Shown: positions 34,910 to 46,960 of the stretch, piece by piece | Position numbering within the stretch: the stretch's first letter is position 1 | How the letters are laid out: every line of letters starts with the position of its first letter | Source of the DNA: Emydura subglobosa | Taxonomy: Eukaryota > Chordata > Testudines > Chelidae | NCBI GenBank assembly: GCA_007922225.1 | Contig: ML679970.1 | Span: 22,318,654 to 22,382,653, forward strand | Direction of reading: 5' to 3' | Length of the DNA stretch: 64,000 nucleotides | Notes under the pieces: model-generated | What the model saw: only the letters and a program-made list of their open reading frames with translations | Told to the model about the DNA's origin: nothing | The model's database searches: none | Translations under genes and position numbers: made by a program

Positions 34910-37599
34910 TTAAGCAGCCATTTTAAAAAATCTTGACTTTGAAGTCAAGGGAACTACTCAGCTGAATAAGCACTATTCACATGAGTGTATTCAGAGTTAG
35001 CTAGAGGTGGAGGCAAAAGGGTCAGTTTGCGCCGTACTCCCCATTTGAGAAGGCCCCCAAACTAGGTAGTGTTATGATCTGGTGCAAGCTGCCATTCTGT
35101 CATGATGGATGTGCTGCTGGGCCAAACCGGAGTGGTGTTGCGACTGTATACCAGGTCACAATGCCCAGAGTGGGGAGAGGGCCAAGGTCTGTGGGACAGG
35201 AGCCAGGTGAGTGCTTGCTTTCCAAACCCCTCATCTTCACCCAGAGCCTCCCTTCAGTGGTAATGTTTTTGGAAAGGTGGGGAGTCTCCGTTTCACATTT
35301 TGCTCAGTTTTTGCAAGCAGTTTATGCTAATGGAATATTTGTACATGCAATATTCAATTTGAGAAAATGGAATGTATGATCTTTAGAACTGCCCCTTTTA
35401 AAATCAAACATGAATTAATTCTGCTAATACATCTACTAATACAATTCTCCTTTGATAAGTGTAATATTGACAGTTCCAATGTTTGTCATACAGGACTCAT
35501 TGGCGCCAGCCACTTCTTTTATCGTTAATAGTTTTATCATATTAATGGCATATACATTACTTTGTGATATTTAAAATGTTGCACATTCATCGGCAGGTTC
35601 AGTCATATATATCATAATGTCCACTGAGTATAAAGTATTTGAAAATGTAAAGCCATGCTCACATTGCAGTATCTTTTTTTCCTAAGTTCTTTTTCCACTA
35701 TTAAAATGTTTGCATATTGTCACTGGCCAAATTTTTGGGTAAGGGACCTTGACTTACTTCAAAGTTGAAACAGTATCTCATTTACTGTTACAGTACAAGG
35801 TCACCTGACAATCTAATTGGTAGCTGCTTCAACTATATGTAAAAGATAAGTGAAAAATCAGTGTGTGGAAACACTCAAATAGTATCAGCCTCACCATCAG
35901 AATGCAGCTGGCAGTGGCTAGGTGCCCTTGTGAAAACATATCCCTGAATCAGTGATCATGAAGTGGAGTTTTGATAGTGGTGAGGGATTTTCCAGTGATT
36001 TTTACTATTATCTAACTATTCATTAGGAATTAATTTCTCTAGTTTAACTTTTTATTTTATTATTATTAACATGCATAAATTTTCTAAGTATTAACAAATT
36101 TTATTCATAACCTCTGTTTGTTACCTCTGTTTGTCCTTGGTCAACCTCTTATCTTCTGTGAATTTATTTTCTTCATATTGCAAAAATGCTAATTTTTAAA
36201 AAATATAATGAATATAAGGTTGTTTGTAATTTTTTCCCACTGAAAGGATTTCCCATACTTTCTTTCTCTATGCCACTGATGTTGAGGGATCTGTCGTTTT
36301 CCAAAAACTAGCTATCACACCTCTGGCTGCTAGTAGTAATTATTTTATCAATGGATCCTTTCTTGAGGTAATAACCTCTATTTGACTGTAACCTAATCAA
36401 ATCACTATGGATTCTGTGGGTAACCTAACTTTAGTTATCTTGAAAATTCTATTTATTGTCCTCCCAAATACTATTAATTTAGGGCCTTCCCGCCATATAT
36501 GCTGAAAGATCCTATTCCTCCACAACCCATCCAGCATGTATGAGTTCCCTCAATATATTTTCCTTAACTTAAATGGAGTTAGCTAATGTTGATAAAGTAT
36601 TTTATTATAATTTTTCTTAATGGTTATACAAATTGATGAGATTTTGGCCTGCCTTCAGATATTTTCCCAGTGTTCCAAAATAGTATCTGGTTTTAGATTT
36701 CTATGATTTTTTTATAACAAACATCTTCAAAACATTCTCCTTTCTGTAGTATTATGCTTAATTTGTGTCCCAAATGACAGATGATGTCACTTAAGGTGCT
36801 TGAGCGAATAGCTCCCTTAGTTAAATAGGAAAGAGATGATTGTGTTCAGTGATGGGTCCTTGTCTTTAGGATTCACTTCCCAGCCATATCCACCAGATCC
36901 TGGATTGGTGAACTTCAGGATATGCTCTTAGACTCGGTTGGTTTTTCTGGATGTCCCTGAGGAGGGCAGGTTGTGAGTTGTTTGGTAGGTTAACAGGGCG
37001 GCTGGGTAGTGGAAGAAGCGGGCAGGATGGAATGAGAAGTGTTGTTTAGAGCTGGGAAGAGTTTGTGAAATATCCTAGTTTTTTTTAGGATTTGTAGGTA
37101 TGTACAGGCTTCATTTAGGCACTTTGTTTAGCACTTTTAATCAATGATGAAGAGAGCACACTTCAGTTTAGAAAAAATGTCTTTCTTTTTTAAGAAACAA
37201 TATTAAAGAATTTTTATGCAAAAATCGCCAAACATTGAAAGACACGTAACTGTGAGAACACTGACTGATTTGAGCGGTTATTAGTAACAAAACAATTCTG
37301 TAACAAAAAGCATTTTCTGCTATGCAATTTATAATTTTCTGTGAATCATAAATCCACTTTTCTCTAAGAGGACTTAGCCCACTTACTCACTGACCATATG
37401 CAAACAATGAGGAACAATGGCCTAGGCTCCTAACTAAACAACAAAGCAGAGCCAGCTCCAGAACTGTTTTAGTACAGTTTAAATAGGGAGAAGCAAAATA
37501 AGGATATGTGGCTGTCTTTCAAATTAGACCAACATAATAACCAGGCAACGTGCATAAGATTTAGAAGGTGGAATAAGCTTTGAAGGATGTCCTCATAAA

Positions 37600-37790
37600 T
37601 GGTAATAATACGTAGCACTTGGAGCAGAAATCTTGCCTTTTTATAGTATCATTTATATAAGGATCTCAAAAGTGTTTACAAACATTAATCACTGTAGTTA
37701 ACCCTCACTATATCCCTGTGAAAAAGGGATGTATTATCGCAATTTTACAGATGAGAAAACAGACACATGGAGAGTAAGAAAAGGCTTGCA
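37600..37790 (+). mobile_element. SINE-like dispersed repeat
   Basis: GGATCTCAAAAGTGTTTACA, then ATTATCGCAATTTTACAGAT, GAGAAAACAGACACATGGAG: the widely repeated amniote order (count in cells of 'tttacagatgagaaaac'). Confidence 0.55.
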
Positions 37791-38099
37791 AATGTGGATG
37801 TCTTAAGTTAGGCACAGGAGTCCATATTTAGACTTCTAAATATAACTGTCCTGATTTCCAGAGATGTGGAACACTTGCAAACTCCCTTTGATGTCAATGG
37901 AAGCTATGCTGATAAAATACTATTTTGAAACAATAGGCATTACTACAATATATTAGTCAGGCATATAAGTACCATAAATGGCTTTTGGGGAAATGGTGAA
38001 AATTAATTAAAAAATCTACTTGGCTAATTTAATGGAGGCCTAAGCTTTAAAAAACAAAGGAAATAAAGAAGCGATGCTCCTATCTTCCTCTTTTCTCTT

Positions 38100-38400
38100 C
38101 TGTTGTTCCTTGAAATCAGCTAGCTCAGTTAGTCGGTCTTTTGCAACCCTACATTCCCCTCTCTGCAGCCTGTCACACCTACTACTAACCCCGCATGCAA
38201 TAGTATCATCTGTGTATGGGTTGCTCTGTCTGGTTTGTATATGGTAAGGGGAACTATGTGTCTCAGATGTCCCCTTTTCTGATAGACAGTACCACTAGGT
38301 TCAGGGTCCCAGTAAGCGAGCCAGTTCATGTTGAATAGTCCCTTCTGCTTTCTGCAGGTCACCAGTATAGCCAGCTGCTGCTGGACCACCCTCTTTTGGC
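38100..38400. other. Unidentified segment, possible old retroelement
   Basis: Minus-strand frame 38389-38129 is open for 86 codons and has somewhat higher GC than its flanks. I do not recognise the predicted product. It could be chance or part of an old element. Confidence 0.2.
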
Positions 38401-39954
38401 CTTCTGACTATGTAAGTGTTTATTCTAGTCTAAATTTCTTTAATCTCTGTTTGAGATCACAACAGAACTTTTCTGACAGCCACTCTTCTAGCTTATGTAG
38501 TAAGCAATGCATACTTCCTTTCTGTTCCCACATACAATATCCAGCTTCTCCTCCTGCTTCAGATAGTTTGTTTTAACTCTGAACTGTATCTCAGCATAGT
38601 GGTTTGGTTTCTCAGTGGTCTAAAGATAGATCAGTTCTCAGATCACTGGAGAAATGTTCAACAGAATCACTGTTGATAATGAGTGACTATGAGCTGTGGT
38701 GGTGTTAATCTATAAATAAGGTATGAATAAGTCTTTCTTTCACTCGCCCTGCCGTGGTGTTCCTGAATTCTGTATGTTTTGTAGTATATTAGACATGAAA
38801 TTATTACAAGTAAATACTATTATCTAATGGTAATGGTAGATAGATGGCTTTCTGCCTTCTTCAGTCACTGAAGGACTAGAGAGGATTAGAACATCTGGCT
38901 GGAAGTATAGTGCATATCTTCAAGAAAAATATACAAAACTCATAATTCTGCCCTGGGATGTAATGGACCCTAGAGAAACACTGTCACATTTTGAGATCAA
39001 TGAGATTACAGCTACAGAGAGAAATACTCTTAAATTTCCTTTTTTCCTAGTAAAATCCCAGCCTGTCTGGGAAATGAGGCTGCAAGCCTGTATAGTATTA
39101 GCACATATTTTGCACAAGACATATCGGAAATGGCTTAGGAGAACTTCAGAGGCCCTTAATAATTCATGACAGAAGAATAAAAGGAGATGATTTTGGACTC
39201 CAAGTAGGCCTTGCTGGACCACAAAGAGGATAGAATATTAGTTTTCCTGGAGCAATAGGGAGGCCATTAAGGAATAAAGAAGAAAAATTGAGGAAGAGAT
39301 TAAGAAAAGAGGAGGAGGAAGAAACAGTACCACAGGCAGGGGAAAATGGAGGCCCAGAAGAGGAGATTGACCAATAGTATGAAACAGACTCCTGTGATGC
39401 AAATTATGATGTTGACATTAAGTATAATTTGCTTCCAGATCCAGATGGGACTCCAGCCCTATCGCTTATCAGTGCTACATGTTTAATGGCAATGACTCTC
39501 ATTTCCTCTCCTTCCAGAATGAAGGACCCTATCCATCACAGACCTGCTTCTTAAGGATACTGTGATGACAAGAACTATCACCAGTTGTGATCTATCATAT
39601 TACACAAGCAGTTTTAATTGTGCTTTTCTGTATCTTTGGACCAATTTGCACAGTCTGCAGAAAAGGTATAGCTTTTAAAATTGCAGTTATTATTATCACA
39701 ATTAAAAATCAGGTTTTGCTAGTTCTGGTCTACATGAAATCCACAGAAACCCTTTTCAATGCAAATTGTTTTATTGAATTCAGCAGTGAGGGTCTCAAAT
39801 TAATCTATTAGAAAAACAATGTAATGACAGGCCAAGTAGCACAAGCACAGGAAGTAGCAGATCTCACTCTTTTTGCTTCTCTATTCCCTGGTATCTGTTT
39901 GAGAAATATAATGGCACAAAGTCTGCTGTTTTAGACCGACCGGCACAGCTGTAA

Positions 39955-40470
39955 TACTCAGGGGCGTGCACAAGCGGGGGGACGAATGGGGGCATGCCCC
40001 CCAATAATCAGGAGGAGCACAGAACTCTTCCAGCCCTGGTGCAGGAGCTAACAGCTCCTCCTGCCCCAGGCCGCCCCCCAGAGTTTCCTACCGGAGATCG
40101 GCTCGTAGTTGGGTGCAGCGCTGGGCAGCCACATCCCGCCCCTTCATCGGGACGAGCCGGAGTTCTCTGGAGCTCACCCACACCGCTTCCTTTTCTGCCT
40201 CCACCAACCAGCAGCTGAGACAATACTGAGTGACAATCCTCCTAACCAACAGTAGCGGGACAATGAGCAGAACCTCGGGGTGGGGCAGGCAAGGAAAGGG
40301 GTTAGTCGAGGCGGGAGAACAGCGTCCCCCACGGTAGCGTTGGATAGGAGGGGGAGCACAGCGGTTCCTAGGGGGCCGCAGCAGGCAGAGCAGAACGTGC
40401 CTCTCCAAAAGGGGTCACATTTTTATTCCTGCGCACAGCCCTTATTAGTCAAGGGGTTCAGTGTGTGCTG
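39955..40470. other. GC-rich block, probable inserted repeat
   Basis: Abruptly GC-rich in an AT-rich region, starting near CAGGGGCGTGCACAAG. It has many CpG but no recognisable exon, and its sharp edges look more like an insertion than a promoter island. Family not identified. Confidence 0.4.
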
Positions 40471-41499
40471 AGAAAATGAGCAACGTCCAGCCTTAGCATA
40501 TCATACGTCCATGTAGTGCTCTCCCTTTTGTTAACAAAGGGTCTGGAGCTCACTGCAAGGCAGCAGTGACTGCAGGGATGTATTTCAGATGAATACATTT
40601 AATTTCAACAGATGTCTCCATCTTCCCCTCACACTCTGTAAGGCACCTTCTATCACTGTTCTGGCACATCTGTGACAGTAGTTAGGTCAGCACTAGTCTA
40701 CATCCTCATAATCTGTGTGTGTGAGTAGGCAGTCTTCAGGAATCACAGTTGGCATAGAAATACTATTTATTTCCCGGCTCTGTGGAAAAAAAATGGGATC
40801 TTCAACTGTCCTTTCCTGTACAAGATTGAATTCTTTAATATTCTAGCATTGTGAACCTCATCATGCCAGTCACTGTTTATGAGCATATTCTGTAGGTGTC
40901 AGTTACAGTCATTCCAGGCAATTACAAAATTGTCCCATCAGTGAATATAAATGGACTTGTACTCATATCCTCATGGTTTAATTGGGCAGTAAAAATGGAA
41001 ATAAAATTCTTGCCTCTGCCTCCTTTTCAGGTAACATGTCAAAGTGCTGATACCATTTCTGCCCTTCTTTTTCTAGGCTTTAAGCAGCATAATCCAGATG
41101 CAGCAACCTAGGGTGCTAGAAACATTTTCATGATACCAAGTGCCCTCTGTGACTCCATAGACAGGGGAAGATGGATTTTGGTTTAGAAATCCCTTAATGC
41201 TCAGCAAAAAGTGGGAGGGGAATCTCTTTAAAAAAACAAAAACATATTCCTTGGAAAAGGTAAGTATGAAGTAGCAACCCAGAATGTCCCAGAATGCTGT
41301 CCCAAAAATACTGTTCAGCTGGGTGCATGAGAAAACACATCTGTAACCTGTAATGCCAGAAAAGCTACTGGGTGGACACAAATTGAAATGTGTTACTTGT
41401 AATCAGTTAATCTAATTGAGCCCCTAACCACTTAGAAAATAACATTTCCAACTGTAATGTGGATGGGGTCTAAAAGTGTAAACTCTGTCCTTACTTTCA

Positions 41500-41748
41500 G
41501 GGTCCTGCACAACTTTACACTCCCTAGTCCTCATCACTGGCCATCTGTCACTTTCCTGTTGAAAGCATTCTGCTATTTCTGTCTCCCTCTATGCACCTTT
41601 AGTTCTATTTTACCACTAATGCCTCTCTGTGCCTTCGCCCATACTGCTCTACACACTTGATATATCCTCTCTGGCACTATATGTCAGCCTTGTGCTCCCT
41701 TTTTAAATCTCTTTTCAAAACTTACTTTCTCTCTACAATCCTTCAAAC
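41500..41748 (+). repeat. Degraded pyrimidine-rich retroelement fragment
   Basis: Series such as CCTCATCACTGGCCATCTGT and CTTTTTAAATCTCTTTTCAA resembles old dispersed repeats of amniotes. It abuts the CR1 copy that follows. Confidence 0.35.
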
Positions 41749-43011
41749 ATGATGTATCTTGACTTTAGTAAGGCCTTTGACACAGTCCCCCATGATAATC
41801 ATAAATAAACTAGGGAAATGCAGTCTAAGTGAAATTACTATAAGGTGGGTGCACAACTGTTTGAAAAACCTTACTTGTAGAGTTATCAATGGTTTGCTGT
41901 ATCTAGTGGGGTTACACAGGGGTCTGTCTTTGCTCTAGTACTATTCAATATTTTCATTAATGACTTGGATAATGAGTTGGAGAGTATGCTTATAAAATCT
42001 GTGAATGATCTCAAACTGTGAGGGCTTGTAAGCACTTTAGTGGACAGGATTAGAATTTAAAATTAACTTGATAAAGTGGAAAATTGGTCTGAAATCAACA
42101 AGATGAAATTCAATAAAGACAAGTACACTTTCATAAAGACTGCATTTAGGAAGGAAAAATCAAATGTTCACCTAAAAATGGTGAATAATTGACGAGGCTG
42201 TAGTATTGCATAAAAAGATCTGGGGGTTATAGTGGATAACAAATTGAATATGAGTAAATGTGAGAGTTTTGAAAAACTCTAATATCATTCTGGAGTGTAT
42301 TAATAAGAGCATCATACGTAATATAGGGGAGGTAATTGTTATACTGTACTTGATACTGGTGAGGTCTCAGCTAGAGTATTATGTCCAGTTTTGGGCACCA
42401 CACTTTAAGAAATATAGATAAATTAGAGAGAGTCCAGAGGAAGGCAACGATAAAAGATTTAGAAAATCTGACCTGTGAGGAAAGGTTAAAAAATCTGAAT
42501 ATGTTTAGTCTTGAGAAAAGAAAACTGAAGGAAGACCGGATAACGATCTTCAAATATCTTAAGGTAGTGCTATAACTAGGCATTTTAGCACCTAGGGTGA
42601 GCAAGCGTATTTGCACCCCCTACCATTTCCCCCCCGCCCCGACGGCTTTGCATGCTGGGCGGCTGCCCTGCTCTTCCAACCCTGTGTTAAGGACTATTAT
42701 AAAGTGGATAGTGATAAGTTGTTCTCCATGTCTAGTGAAGGTAGGACAAGAAGTAATTGGCTGAATCTGCAACCAGTGTGATATAGGTTAGATATTAGGA
42801 AAAACTTTCTAACTACAAGGATAATTAACTACTGGAATAGGATACAAAGGGAGCTTGTGGAATCCCTGTCAGGAGAGGTTTTTAAGAACAGATTAGAGAA
42901 ACATCTACCAGGGATAGTCGAGGTTTACTTGGTCCTGCCTGTGCAGGAAAATGGATTAGATAATCTCTCAAGGTTCCTTGCAGTCCTACATTTTTTTTAT
43001 TTTATAATTGT
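41749..43011 (+). mobile_element. CR1 LINE, 5'-truncated 3' end
   Basis: Begins in the RT domain (MYLDFSKAFDTVPHD) and continues through a decayed frame with INDLDNE-like sequence. The very characteristic CR1 3' region follows: GATCTGGGGGTTATAGTGGA, CAGTTTTGGGCACCACACTT, AGAGAGTCCAGAGGAAGGCA, GTTAGATATTAGGAAAAACT and TTTACTTGGTCCTGCCTGTG. Frameshifts and stops make it inactive. It is split by a short insertion at 42564-42686. Confidence 0.92.
42564..42686. mobile_element. 123-bp insertion nested in CR1
   Basis: Interrupts the conserved CR1 order between AAATATCTTAAG and TTAAGGACTATTATAAAG. The host sequence TTAAG is present on both sides (42559-42563 and 42687-42691) as a likely target-site duplication. 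The insert starts GTAGTGCTATAACTAGGC, is GC-rich, and is too short to code. Confidence 0.7.
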
Positions 43012-43029
43012 ATAAAACAAGGACCCTCT

Positions 43030-43200
43030 CATCACCTAATAATAGTAATCCCCTTAAATACATGTCCCAGCCTTTCTCCCACTCCTTTGTTTGTTTCTTG
43101 ATTTTTTTTATACTTTAAGCTCTTTGGGGCTGGGAACTATCTTTAAACCTTTGTAAATCATGTTGTTGATTCTTAGATAATAGTAATAATACAATGATAT
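43030..43200 (+). repeat. Dispersed retroelement 3' fragment
   Basis: TTTAAGCTCTTTGGGGCTGG, then CTATCTTTAAACCTTTGTAA and AATAGTAATAATAC. The reverse-oriented relative at the right window edge (63820-63990) shares these blocks. Confidence 0.6.
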
Positions 43201-43587
43201 ATTTGTGCTGTTGAAAATGCAGGGTTTTGCCATGAACAAAGTACCTGTCAAGAAGACAGGTATTCTTACAGATTAAATCCCATGGGAACATTTATTTTTT
43301 TGCAATATTTTACTGACAAAATGTATATTCCTGATTTATATTCTGCCATAGAGAGGGAGTCTGTAATGCCTCAGTGATTTGATGGCAACATTAAAAGAGG
43401 CATCCAAATTTTCTGAAATGGAAAAGGGACACAACACATACTTATATGCTAAAAATTGGCAAAGCAAAAGGCAGTGGTAGCTTTTCAGTTTGCCTTTCTA
43501 CAGCATTCTGATTTCTGATCTTGTCTTTCCCTCAAATTAACCTGAAAGAGCTGCTGAAAGCTTGCAGAGCATCAGACTTATTGGATG

Positions 43588-43670
43588 TTGAGCTAGATCT
43601 TCAGTTGGTTTAAATCAGATCCATTAAAGGCAATAGACCTGTGCTGATTTACACAGGCTGAATCCTCAAA
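43588..43670. repeat. Foldback repeat (family of 21418)
   Basis: GATCTTCAGTTGGTTTAAAT at the left and GATTTACACAGGCTGAATCC at the right, with a decayed AAAGGCAATAG centre. Confidence 0.6.
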
Positions 43671-45288
43671 TTACACTGACCATGTTCATCTATCTGTAGA
43701 AATAGTGAGGGGCTAGTCCAGCTATCTGTTAAGCTATCTATTAAGAGCATAACTTTCTACAATGCTGGGAATCTAAATTTGGCCCTTCACTTGTAAAATG
43801 ACAAGGGTTGAGAGCATTCTAGAAACAGGGCAGAGCCCATGGAGTGCCCCTGCCTCCTCTGGCTGATGGGCCCCAGAGGGAGATGTATTCAACCATATGT
43901 GGCCAAAAAGAATGTTGTCATAACAGACCTTGATGGTGGGCAAAGGTAAGTAAAAAAATGTGAGGGGCTTGGAAAAAACTCCAAATTTCCCCAAGTGGAA
44001 AAGAAGAAATGTGAAACAAAGAAGAATACATAATAACAAGAATGCCCTCATAGGGAAAATACTGTAACTGCAAGTGCTTGTGGCTTGGAAATGTAGTGTT
44101 AACAAAAGATGTGTGCTATATACAGACCTCATGCAAGTTTCTGGGACAAACTAAAATATTGTGTAAACTCTGTAGAATTACATCCTCTTACACCAGGTCT
44201 GACTTTAGCCCTAAATCTGTGTTAGTCTGCTTAAAGTGGTTTAGCACTGCAGCACTCAATTCATGTTGCATTAAACTGATAAGAATTCAGACAATAGTAA
44301 GCAGACACGAAATTTTAAAGACAGCTGTATTTCTCAGCAACAGTATCTGTGGCCATGTAGGATTTCACAGGTGTCTCTATGCTGTATGCCATGGCTACTT
44401 GAACCTTTGCAGCACTCAGATAATTGTATTCCAAAAGCACAGGCTCCTATTGCTTGAGCCAAATGAGAGTTTCTGTTGGCTGTTAGCAGTACAGGGCTGC
44501 TGCAACACACTTGAGCATTTTTGGTTCTGTTGATTAGAGGGCAGTGATACACATACATTCTAGCCAGTTCATTGTAATATTACTTTATATTGTTGCATAT
44601 ATGTCATGTGATTATGTAATGGAAGACCCTACAGTAATGCCTCCATGCAAGGTGTCAGAGTTAAGTTTGCTATGGGAAGTTGAGGTTGTTCCTTTTTTTC
44701 TTGAGTGTGTTCAATTACATGCTCTAATCTACAGAGACATGCTAGATGGAGCTGCACTTTCTTCTACCATTAAATATTCCATTTACTCCAACCAAATCCC
44801 CATAGATAGTATATGTACAAGAATATTTTGAGTATAAAAACTTAAATTAATTGTTTGAGGAAAATAAAATAAAAGCACTGTAAAAAAATTAAGGAAAATG
44901 AGATACTCTCTGCTTGCTAATTATACTTTTAGGTTTGTTTAAAAAAACAAAAACAAAAAAACCCTCTGTTGTAACTATTACAAGAATATATATATACAGA
45001 ATGCTTTTCTTTTGTTTCCAATAATATAGCTAAATATAAGTGAGTGACCTTATCCTATATATTAAATGGAGACAAAACAATATGATAAGGGTAACTCTGT
45101 TTTTTTTTTTAAGTGATTGTTGTTTTGCATTTCCTTTTAAACTCACCCAAGTTTTGGATCATTCTTGCTGAGAATTGCTGCACTGCAGTTTTATTCTGAT
45201 CAGGTTGAGCCATGTAGTCCTTTATGGATCCTACTGGGTTCATTCATCCCATCATGATGGGGTGGTGTTAACAATAGTAAAATTACAA

Positions 45289-45362
45289 AAAGTCATTGGA
45301 TCTAAGTGACTTAGAAGCCTAAAACTTAGGTTCCTATGTCACTTTTGAAAATTTTACCCAGT
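45289..45362. repeat. Foldback repeat, short
   Basis: CTAAGTGACTTAGAAGCCTA pairs with TAGGTTCCTATGTCACTTTT. Related to arms at 34739-34909 and 59910-60060. Confidence 0.6.
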
Positions 45363-45794
45363 GCATTTGTCTATTTTAGGTGGGCTGTTTTGGGAACAGC
45401 ATTCTACAATGTGTCTTTAAAGGTGTGTTTTGCTTCTGCCCAAAAAGTTCGTGTTAGTTGACATGACAAGAATACCTCAAAATAAGAGGCTGTTGTAATT
45501 TACATTTATTAGAAATGCTACGTTGTTTTTTTTAAAATAAATTTAGTTTTGGTCATAGTTTGCAGTATAGAGGTAAATATAAGAGATACCAATACAAAAA
45601 GGTAAAATAAACCCAATCAAAGGACTGGAAGAGAGGTCTTCTAATCCAGTCCCTGCACTCAAGGCAGGCTCAAGCATGATCTACATAAATTGCTTTTTCT
45701 ACATTTATATTTATTGGATATCATTTACGTTCAATGTCTTTTTGAAACTTTATGATTTATTCTTTCATTGCAAAGTTCTCAGTGATTTGCAAGC

Positions 45795-45890
45795 TATAGC
45801 CCCAATCCTGTGTGTAGACGTGAGTAACTTTACTCAAGACTTCATCGGAACTGCTCCCGCACAGTTACACTCATGCTCACGTTTGCAGGA
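45795..45890. repeat. Foldback repeat (CAATCCTG ... GCAGGA arms)
   Basis: CCCAATCCTGTGTGTAGACG with GTGAGTAACTTTACTC at the left; CAGTTACACTCATGCTCACG and TTTGCAGGAGTG at the right. Same family as 49642-49768. Confidence 0.65.
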
Positions 45891-46159
45891 GTGAGCACAA
45901 AAATCCATATATTGCCATTGAAATATACCCAGCTTTGGATCAAAGTGTAGCAGACGGGTGAACAACTGGCTTCACAGCAGTGGGGAGAAGATGGGGAAAG
46001 ATGGTTAGCCACCGGAGCAAACCCCTTACTCTTCGGAAAAATACCAGATGATCCTTAATGTCCACGCCGAGCGGACAGGACCCGGACATTTAAAGGCCCA
46101 TGAGGAAAGACGCGAGCACACACAGACAATTGCATGCAAGAGTCCTGCTAACTTTAATT

Positions 46160-46960
46160 TTTGGAGCTGACGATCTCACCTTGCTTAGATGCAAAGACTT
46201 TGAAGAAGCATCTCGTTTCATTGGCTTCCCTCCCCCCAAATAGTACGCGAACTAATAGGGGCCTGGTGGGGAGGAGGGACGATTCCCTCCTGCGCCAGAC
46301 ACAGTTTTTATGGTTCTCTTCGCAGGGAGAACAGCCCCCCTTCCCCCTCCTCCGCCAGCAGTGTTGGGGGGGAGACAGCAGCTGCACATTCTCTCGCGCA
46401 TGCACGCCGCTAAACCCCCCCCCCTTTCCTGCTGCTGCTCAGACAGTGAGTGACTCCATCCAGTCTCCGTGCGCTGCTGCGGCCGCCACAGACCATGGCA
46501 CCTTGGCTGCAGCTCAGCTCCTTCTTCACTCTGCTCGCCTGTTTCAAGGGTCACCAGCAGCAGGCTGGGGCTGCGGGAGGACCCAGCGGCAGGCGGGGGC
46601 CAGCGGCCGACACGTGTGGCTGGAGGGTGAGTGGACTGAAGCTTTGTTTCTCGATTCTCCGCAGACTCGGGCGCTGCTGAGTCGGGTTTTGCAAACTTGG
46701 CAGGATTTGGCGAGGCGGGCGTGGGGAGATGCCAGAGTTTCCCAGCTGCGCCTGGCAAGCGCTGTCCCGGGTGCAGGGGACTCTGCAGCCCAGCACCTCT
46801 GAGCAAGGCAGGTGTGGTGCCCACCTGGCTGCTTCCCCTGAATGTGCAGGGAGAGCTCACTGGGCGGTGTGCATGGGGGGGGGGGAAGAGCCTCTTTTGC
46901 AACTCAGCTGCCGCCCAAGGCTCTGCAACTGGTAATTTACGGCCAGAAAGGGTGTTATTT
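46160..46960. promoter_or_regulatory. CpG island at the IL17RD 5' end
   Basis: About 800 bp of GC-rich, CpG-rich DNA surrounding exon 1, with GC boxes and no obvious TATA. The transcription start was not determined. Open frames on both strands here reflect high GC, not extra genes. Confidence 0.8.
46495..46626 (+). CDS. IL17RD: IL17RD (SEF) exon 1, signal peptide
   Basis: IL17RD/SEF is a single-pass membrane receptor that restrains FGF-Ras-ERK signalling and takes part in IL-17 signalling (family knowledge). This exon encodes 44 residues, [19 protein letters not shown] through ADTCGWR. The start MAPWLQL and the end ADTCGWR match mammalian IL17RD exon 1, and residues 1 to about 18 form a hydrophobic signal peptide. 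The ATG has a strong context (A at -3, G at +4) and follows an in-frame TGA at 46447-46449. The exon ends AGG before the donor GTGAGT, phase 0. Strand and order next to HESX1 agree with human. Extracellular, transmembrane and SEFIR exons lie beyond the window. Confidence 0.92.

Larger units (their letters stand above)
21128..46494. other. HESX1-IL17RD intergenic interval
   Basis: 25.4 kb with no host exon I can recognise. HESX1 and IL17RD are adjacent in human too, so no missing gene is expected. Content is AT-rich single-copy DNA with scattered repeats, listed individually. Stretches with nothing recognisable include about 22870-24160, 24250-26550, 26650-30130 and 35240-37590. Confidence 0.65.

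Noticed and set aside
36240..36720. Possible LINE C-terminal remnant between 36240 and 36720
   Set aside because: Some phrases seemed familiar, but no frame gave a recognisable RT or C-terminal motif.
42381..42575. Short frame with KLERVQRKATIKDL
   Set aside because: Part of the decayed CR1 3' region, not a separate gene.
46161..46902. Overlapping frames of 213 and 216 codons on both strands around IL17RD exon 1
   Set aside because: GC-rich shadow frames; only the frame with MAPWLQL...CGWR is conserved.
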